Origin: an uncultured Collinsella sp.
GTDB taxonomy: Bacteria; Actinomycetota; Coriobacteriia; Coriobacteriales; Coriobacteriaceae
Length of the DNA stretch: 6,395 nucleotides
Assembly (NCBI GenBank): GCA_937926755.1
Contig: CALBBA010000091.1
Coordinates: 1 to 6,395, forward strand
Reading direction: 5' to 3'
Made by a program: the position numbers and the translations under genes. This document shows positions 4,236 through 6,395 of the stretch, piece by piece. Numbering within the stretch: the first letter of the stretch is position 1; every line of letters begins with the position of its first letter. Below the pieces are notes generated by a model. That model did no database searches and was not told the DNA's origin. It was given only the letters and a program-made list of their open reading frames with translations.

Positions 4236-6320
4236 ATGGATACTACCGATAGCGCCTATGGCGACAAATTCATCCGTCTTGACACGTTCGACACCGCCGT
4301 GGCGGTCGACCCCAGCGCCGAGGACGACGCCAAGCGTCGGTTTATGACGCTTATTCTCCAGACGGCCCACCGCAACAACGGCAACATCGGGCACGTGCTG
4401 CGCGCGACCAACACGAGCGGCGAGGTCTTTGCCGTCAAGCTGCTCAAGGACAACGCCATCCTTTCCGACCAGACGCCCGACCGCTCCGCCGAGCAATCGG
4501 CCGCGCATCTGGCCAACACCGCCGCACTGTTCGAGGAGTACCGTCATCTGTGTACCGTCTCGCACCTGCGCGGATTTCCGCGCGTCTATGGCTACGGATC
4601 GTGCGAGAACGACCCGCTCATCCTCATGGAGTGGGTCGAGGGCACCTCGCTCAAGCAGGCGCTGCCCTTGCTTCCGCACGACGCCTCGGGTGGGCTGACC
4701 ACCCAGATGGTCGCCGCCGTCGGAAACGCCGTGCTTCGCGCGCTCTTGATGACCCAAGGCCTCGTGAATCCGGTCATCCATCGCGACCTGTCGCCTGCCA
4801 ATATCATGTTCCGCACCACCAGCCGAACGCTCGAGCAGCAGATTGCCGATTGCTCCTTTGACCCCTGCCTCATCGACATGGGCTCCGCGACCATGGCCCT
4901 CGGCGACGACACGATCACCCGGCGCGCCGACATCTGGCGCTTTGCCACGCCCGCATACGCCGCGCCCGAAATGCTCACGCAGGATATCGAAGGCATCGCG
5001 GCCCTTCGCCGCTCGCCCGCGATCGACGTCTATGCGCTTTCGAGCATTCTGTACCAGCTCTACAGCGGTCGCAAACCGTTCGATGTCGAGTCGACGGGTG
5101 CCGCGGCGACCGGCTCGTTCTACCTCATAAAGACCAAGACCAAACCGGCGCCGCTCGAGCCGCGCTGCGAGGGCGACAAAGCGCTTGTCCAGATCATCAT
5201 GAAAGGCATCTCGGTCGAACAGGGCGATCGCCCTACCGAGCAGCAGATGCTCGAGGTGCTCTCGACGTACCTCCCCGCTGCAGAATCTGAGGACCGCGAG
5301 GGCGCAGGAGACGAGGCCGCAATTGATATCGATTCTGGCACGCACCTTAAGGTCGACGTCGCCGGCGAGCGCGCGCGAGAGATCCTGGAGCAGGCCCGTC
5401 ACGATGCCATGACCCGCCGCCGCTTTGTCATCGGCGGCGTCGTTGCAGCCGTTGCGGGGCTCGGCGTTATCGGGGCAGCAACCCATGGCTTTGGCATCCC
5501 CGACTACCTGGACGGCATCCGCGGTTCGCTTGACGACTACACTTGGGATCAGCTGCAGGAGATTTCGCTCAAGATTAAGGCCGCCGAGACCCGTAGCGAG
5601 GCACGCGAGATTGCCAAGCGCTATCATCTGCTCGACGATGACGGTCATATCCCCTATCCGTGCACTAGGCGTGTGAAGCTCGCCAACGGGCTGGAGGTCG
5701 GCGCTCAGCTTGTGGGCATCCGCCACGACGAACTTCTGGACGGTACAGGCAAGGCCGGACTGACGTTTATGTTCGATGCGGGTATTGCCGAGCGCAACGC
5801 TGCGGCTGAACCGCCGAGCGCCGGCTGGGCAGATTGCGAGCTGCGGGAATGGCTCAACGGCGACGGCCTTAAGCTGCTGCCCAACGAGTTGCGCGCACTC
5901 ATCAAATCCGTCAAAAAGATCTCAAATAACGTTGGCGCCGCCAACAGTGCATCGTGTCTGGGCGAGTTGCCCGCACCCCTTTGGCTGCCCGCCATGGCCG
6001 AGCTGTGCGGTACGCAACCGCCCGATTCGTTTGCCGAGGACTATCACTACCTGGCAGACATCTACAACGGCGAGGGCAAGGAGTACCAACTCTTCCGCGA
6101 GCTCAAGGTGAGCCCGTATTCCACGAACGAGACGATGGTCCGCCAGTGGAAGGGCAAGGACACTTGTTGGTGGGAGCGCACGGTGAGCCCCGACACATCG
6201 GAGAGCGAAGGCACGCTCTATATGAACCGCGTGGGGCACGACGGCGACGTCTTTACGTACGCAACGCCTGCGGAAAAGCCAAGCAAGCGAACCTGCGTGA
6301 TCCCCGGGTTCTGCATCTAG
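4236..6320 (+). CDS. Membrane Ser/Thr protein kinase with DUF6273-like outer domain
   Basis: The 694-residue product combines a Hanks-type kinase, one membrane helix and an outer domain. Kinase landmarks: glycine loop GNIGHV (49-54; the first Gly of the usual three is Asn47), catalytic Lys68 in FAVKLL, a helix-C glutamate at 100 or 101, HRDLSPANI at 182-190 (Asp184, Asn189), DMG at 214-216 replacing DFG, APE at 243-245, Asp264 and Arg332. All catalytic residues are present, so it should be active; Thr226, Thr228 and Thr238 are plausible activation-loop sites. A linker follows, then TRRRF (393-397) and a hydrophobic segment to about 416. Residues 436-694 resemble DUF6273, a domain of gut bacterial surface proteins: WDQL at 437-440, GIRHDELLDGTGKAGLTFMF at 494-513, ADCELREWLN at 532-541, CWWER at 644-648 and a terminal VIPGFCI. 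This domain is probably exposed and senses or binds an unknown ligand. Neighbouring FHA protein suggests a signalling pair. Kinase call very secure; the role of the outer domain is inferred. Confidence 0.95.
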   Translation: MDTTDSAYGDKFIRLDTFDTAVAVDPSAEDDAKRRFMTLILQTAHRNNGNIGHVLRATNTSGEVFAVKLLKDNAILSDQTPDRSAEQSAAHLANTAALFEEYRHLCTVSHLRGFPRVYGYGSCENDPLILMEWVEGTSLKQALPLLPHDASGGLTTQMVAAVGNAVLRALLMTQGLVNPVIHRDLSPANIMFRTTSRTLEQQIADCSFDPCLIDMGSATMALGDDTITRRADIWRFATPAYAAPEMLTQDIEGIAALRRSPAIDVYALSSILYQLYSGRKPFDVESTGAAATGSFYLIKTKTKPAPLEPRCEGDKALVQIIMKGISVEQGDRPTEQQMLEVLSTYLPAAESEDREGAGDEAAIDIDSGTHLKVDVAGERAREILEQARHDAMTRRRFVIGGVVAAVAGLGVIGAATHGFGIPDYLDGIRGSLDDYTWDQLQEISLKIKAAETRSEAREIAKRYHLLDDDGHIPYPCTRRVKLANGLEVGAQLVGIRHDELLDGTGKAGLTFMFDAGIAERNAAAEPPSAGWADCELREWLNGDGLKLLPNELRALIKSVKKISNNVGAANSASCLGELPAPLWLPAMAELCGTQPPDSFAEDYHYLADIYNGEGKEYQLFRELKVSPYSTNETMVRQWKGKDTCWWERTVSPDTSESEGTLYMNRVGHDGDVFTYATPAEKPSKRTCVIPGFCI

Positions 6321-6360
6321 GGAGCGGGCGTCTTGCCGTGACGGGACCCCTCCCCGGCAA
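6321..6360. other. Short spacer after the kinase gene, no clear terminator
   Basis: Only a 4-bp GGGA/TCCC inverted repeat is visible between the kinase stop codon and the next palindromic element, with no T-run. Termination of the kinase transcript, if it occurs here, may rely on the partly visible palindrome that follows or on sequence beyond the window. Confidence 0.4.
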
Positions 6361-6395
6361 TTGTCTCGTTCTGTAACACTAGCTCGGCAGATACA
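6361..6395. repeat. Palindromic repeat element, copy 3 (cut by window edge)
   Basis: TTGTCTCGTTCTGTAACA (6361-6378) matches the left arm of copy 1 at 16 of 18 positions, and the following loop start contains CTCGGCAGAT, resembling ACAGGGCAAAT of copy 1. The right arm would lie beyond the window end. Orientation is the same as that of copies 1 and 2. Confidence 0.7.

Noticed and set aside
4137..5726. Long minus-strand open frame opposite the kinase gene
   Set aside because: The plus frame has unambiguous kinase motifs throughout; the opposite frame has no recognisable family and is a GC-rich shadow.

Overview
The window looks like chromosomal DNA of a high-GC gut actinobacterium, most likely a member of the Coriobacteriia near Collinsella. 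This is inferred from base composition, the DUF6273-type domain and the style of the intergenic palindromes; no database search was run. It holds three genes: one on the minus strand and two on the plus strand, the latter reading away from it.

Left part (1-2502): a stretch with no recognised gene but several short hairpins, then a strong minus-strand intrinsic terminator (240-274), then a complete minus-strand gene (307-2502) for a 731-residue DEAD-box RNA helicase. It has every core motif, an Arg/Gly-rich insertion in the first RecA domain and a C-terminal RG-rich tail of about 280 residues. Its start is fixed by a Shine-Dalgarno site, and a possible promoter about 200 bp upstream would give a long leader.

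Middle (2503-3101): a 600-bp divergent intergenic region. It holds an 11-bp tandem duplication, two copies of a 61-bp palindromic element (arm consensus near TCTCAATCTGTAACA, loop core RGRGCAAA), a perfect TATAAT box and a strong ribosome binding site for the next gene. The left arm and part of the loop of a third copy begin at 6361 and run off the window edge.

Right part (3102-6320): two plus-strand genes. The first encodes a 320-residue protein with an unrecognised N-terminal region and a C-terminal FHA phosphothreonine-recognition domain; it lacks the usual Gly-Arg arginine. The second encodes a 694-residue Hanks-type Ser/Thr kinase with one transmembrane segment and a DUF6273-like outer domain. 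They are the most interesting part of the window, as a probable transmembrane signalling pair: the outer domain senses, the kinase phosphorylates, and the FHA protein binds the phosphorylated product. The 171-bp gap between them carries two mutually exclusive 10-bp hairpins and a separate 61-nt hairpin with perfect 19-bp arms just ahead of the kinase ribosome binding site, which suggests that kinase expression is set separately at the RNA or DNA level.
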